Source of the DNA: Mycobacterium sp. 236(2023)
Lineage (GTDB): Bacteria > Actinomycetota > Actinomycetes > Mycobacteriales > Mycobacteriaceae
NCBI RefSeq assembly: GCF_029623955.1
Contig: NZ_JARSBP010000002.1
Span: forward strand, 806,001-870,000
Length of the DNA: 64,000 nt
Direction of reading: 5' to 3'
Shown: positions 63,549 to 64,000 of the stretch, piece after piece
Numbering within the stretch: the first letter of the stretch is position 1
Layout: each line of letters begins with the position of its first letter
Notes under the pieces: model-generated
Seen by the model: only the letters and a program-made list of their open reading frames with translations
What the model was told of the DNA's origin: nothing
The model's database searches: none
Program-made: the position numbers and the translations under genes

Positions 63549-64000
63549 ATGGGGGAACCGTTCATCGGCAGCGAAGCGCTCCGCGAAGGCAGGCTGTCAC
63601 GGCATGCGTTGAGGACGCGGTTCGTCGCGATCTATCCCGACGTCTACCTGTCTGCGGGAACCGAGCCGACTGCCGTCTCGAAAGCCGAAGCCGCGTGGTT
63701 GTGGACGAGACGCGACGGTATCGTCGCCGGCCGTTCGGCTGCGGCGCTTCACAGATCCCGGTGGGTCAGCGCAGGCCCGCCTGCTGAAGTGTTGTGGGAC
63801 AACCGAAGAGCGCCCCGCGGCATGCATGTGTGGTCCGATTGGGTGGCTGACGACGAGGTGCAGACGCTGCGCGGGATCCGCGTCACGACGCCGGAACGGA
63901 CCGCCCTCGACATTGCCTGCCGCTATCCGACGAAGCCGGCGGTCGCCGCGATCGACGCGCTCGCCCGCGCGACCCGGATGAAGATCGCCGACGTCGAATT
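63549..64000 (+). CDS. AbiEi/DUF559-like protein, copy 3 (3' end outside window)
   Basis: The frame is open to the right edge; about 150 residues are visible. MGEPFIGSEALREGRLSRHA and IYPDVYLSAG match the N-terminal DNA-binding-like block of the copies at 20.2 and 36.2 kb; AAWLWTRRDGIVAGRSAAAL, TTPERTALDIACRY and AIDALARATRMKIADVE match the middle block. The nuclease-like C-terminus is not in the window. CACACT, one base off TANNNT, lies 6 nt before the ATG. A shared 13-nt motif is upstream. Confidence 0.75.
   Translation, partial: MGEPFIGSEALREGRLSRHALRTRFVAIYPDVYLSAGTEPTAVSKAEAAWLWTRRDGIVAGRSAAALHRSRWVSAGPPAEVLWDNRRAPRGMHVWSDWVADDEVQTLRGIRVTTPERTALDIACRYPTKPAVAAIDALARATRMKIADVE

Overview
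The window comes from a GC-rich actinobacterium of the family Mycobacteriaceae, most likely a fast-growing environmental Mycolicibacterium-type species. This rests on the gene content and order: a PH-domain protein, a GtrA protein, purK-purE, fadE25, birA, an LCP ligase, rmlD-wbbL-manC, fbiA-fbiB, whiB2, manB-SIS-manA, alkB-rubA-rubB-tetR, sahH, tmk and mtrA-mtrB-lpqB. That is the same backbone, read in reverse, as the Rv3279c-Rv3244c stretch of M. tuberculosis. No rRNA, tRNA, CRISPR array, transposase or integrase gene was found.

Layout. Positions 1-11.9 kb hold the end of an accessory exopolysaccharide locus of lower GC. It has a truncated Wzx-type flippase, a 1.1 kb stretch without a convincing gene, a UDP-xylose synthase/UDP-glucose dehydrogenase fusion, a polyprenyl glycosylphosphotransferase, a Wzb-like tyrosine phosphatase, rmlA-rmlB-rmlCD (RmlC and RmlD fused), a divergent cis-prenyltransferase and an FAD oxidoreductase. 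Together these predict a lipid-linked glycan that uses dTDP-rhamnose and UDP-glucuronate or UDP-xylose. Positions 12-31 kb alternate backbone genes with accessory ones: a YdcF protein, two degenerate CrcB-like membrane proteins, two PAS-GGDEF proteins, a frameshifted GAF gene, an AbiEi/DUF559-like gene and a 2082-residue secreted M4 metalloprotease. Positions 31-46 kb are cell-envelope and cofactor genes: arabinogalactan ligation (LCP), the linker rhamnose (rmlD, wbbL), the whole GDP-mannose route (manA, manB, manC), F420 assembly (fbiA, fbiB) and the septation regulator whiB2. Positions 46-54 kb carry an FAD monooxygenase, an amino-acid permease, the alkane hydroxylase operon, an MFS transporter and sahH. 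Positions 54-64 kb carry two twin lipoproteins, a secreted double alpha/beta hydrolase, tmk, an unrecognised gene, mtrA-mtrB-lpqB, a Rieske protein and a third AbiEi/DUF559-like gene cut off by the window end.

Most notable observations. (1) Three AbiEi/DUF559-like genes lie in 44 kb. One sits exactly between perfect 24-bp inverted repeats wedged between manC and a NUDIX gene; another sits between 22-bp direct repeats; the third has part of the same direct repeat upstream. They look like single-gene cassettes. (2) Sixteen genes have a TANNNT hexamer exactly 6-7 nt before the start codon, the arrangement expected for leaderless transcripts. (3) Several fused or duplicated proteins occur (UXS-UGD, RmlCD, double hydrolase). 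(4) A 21-bp element is repeated five times around the alkane operon. Functions are inferred from motifs read by eye; no database search was possible.
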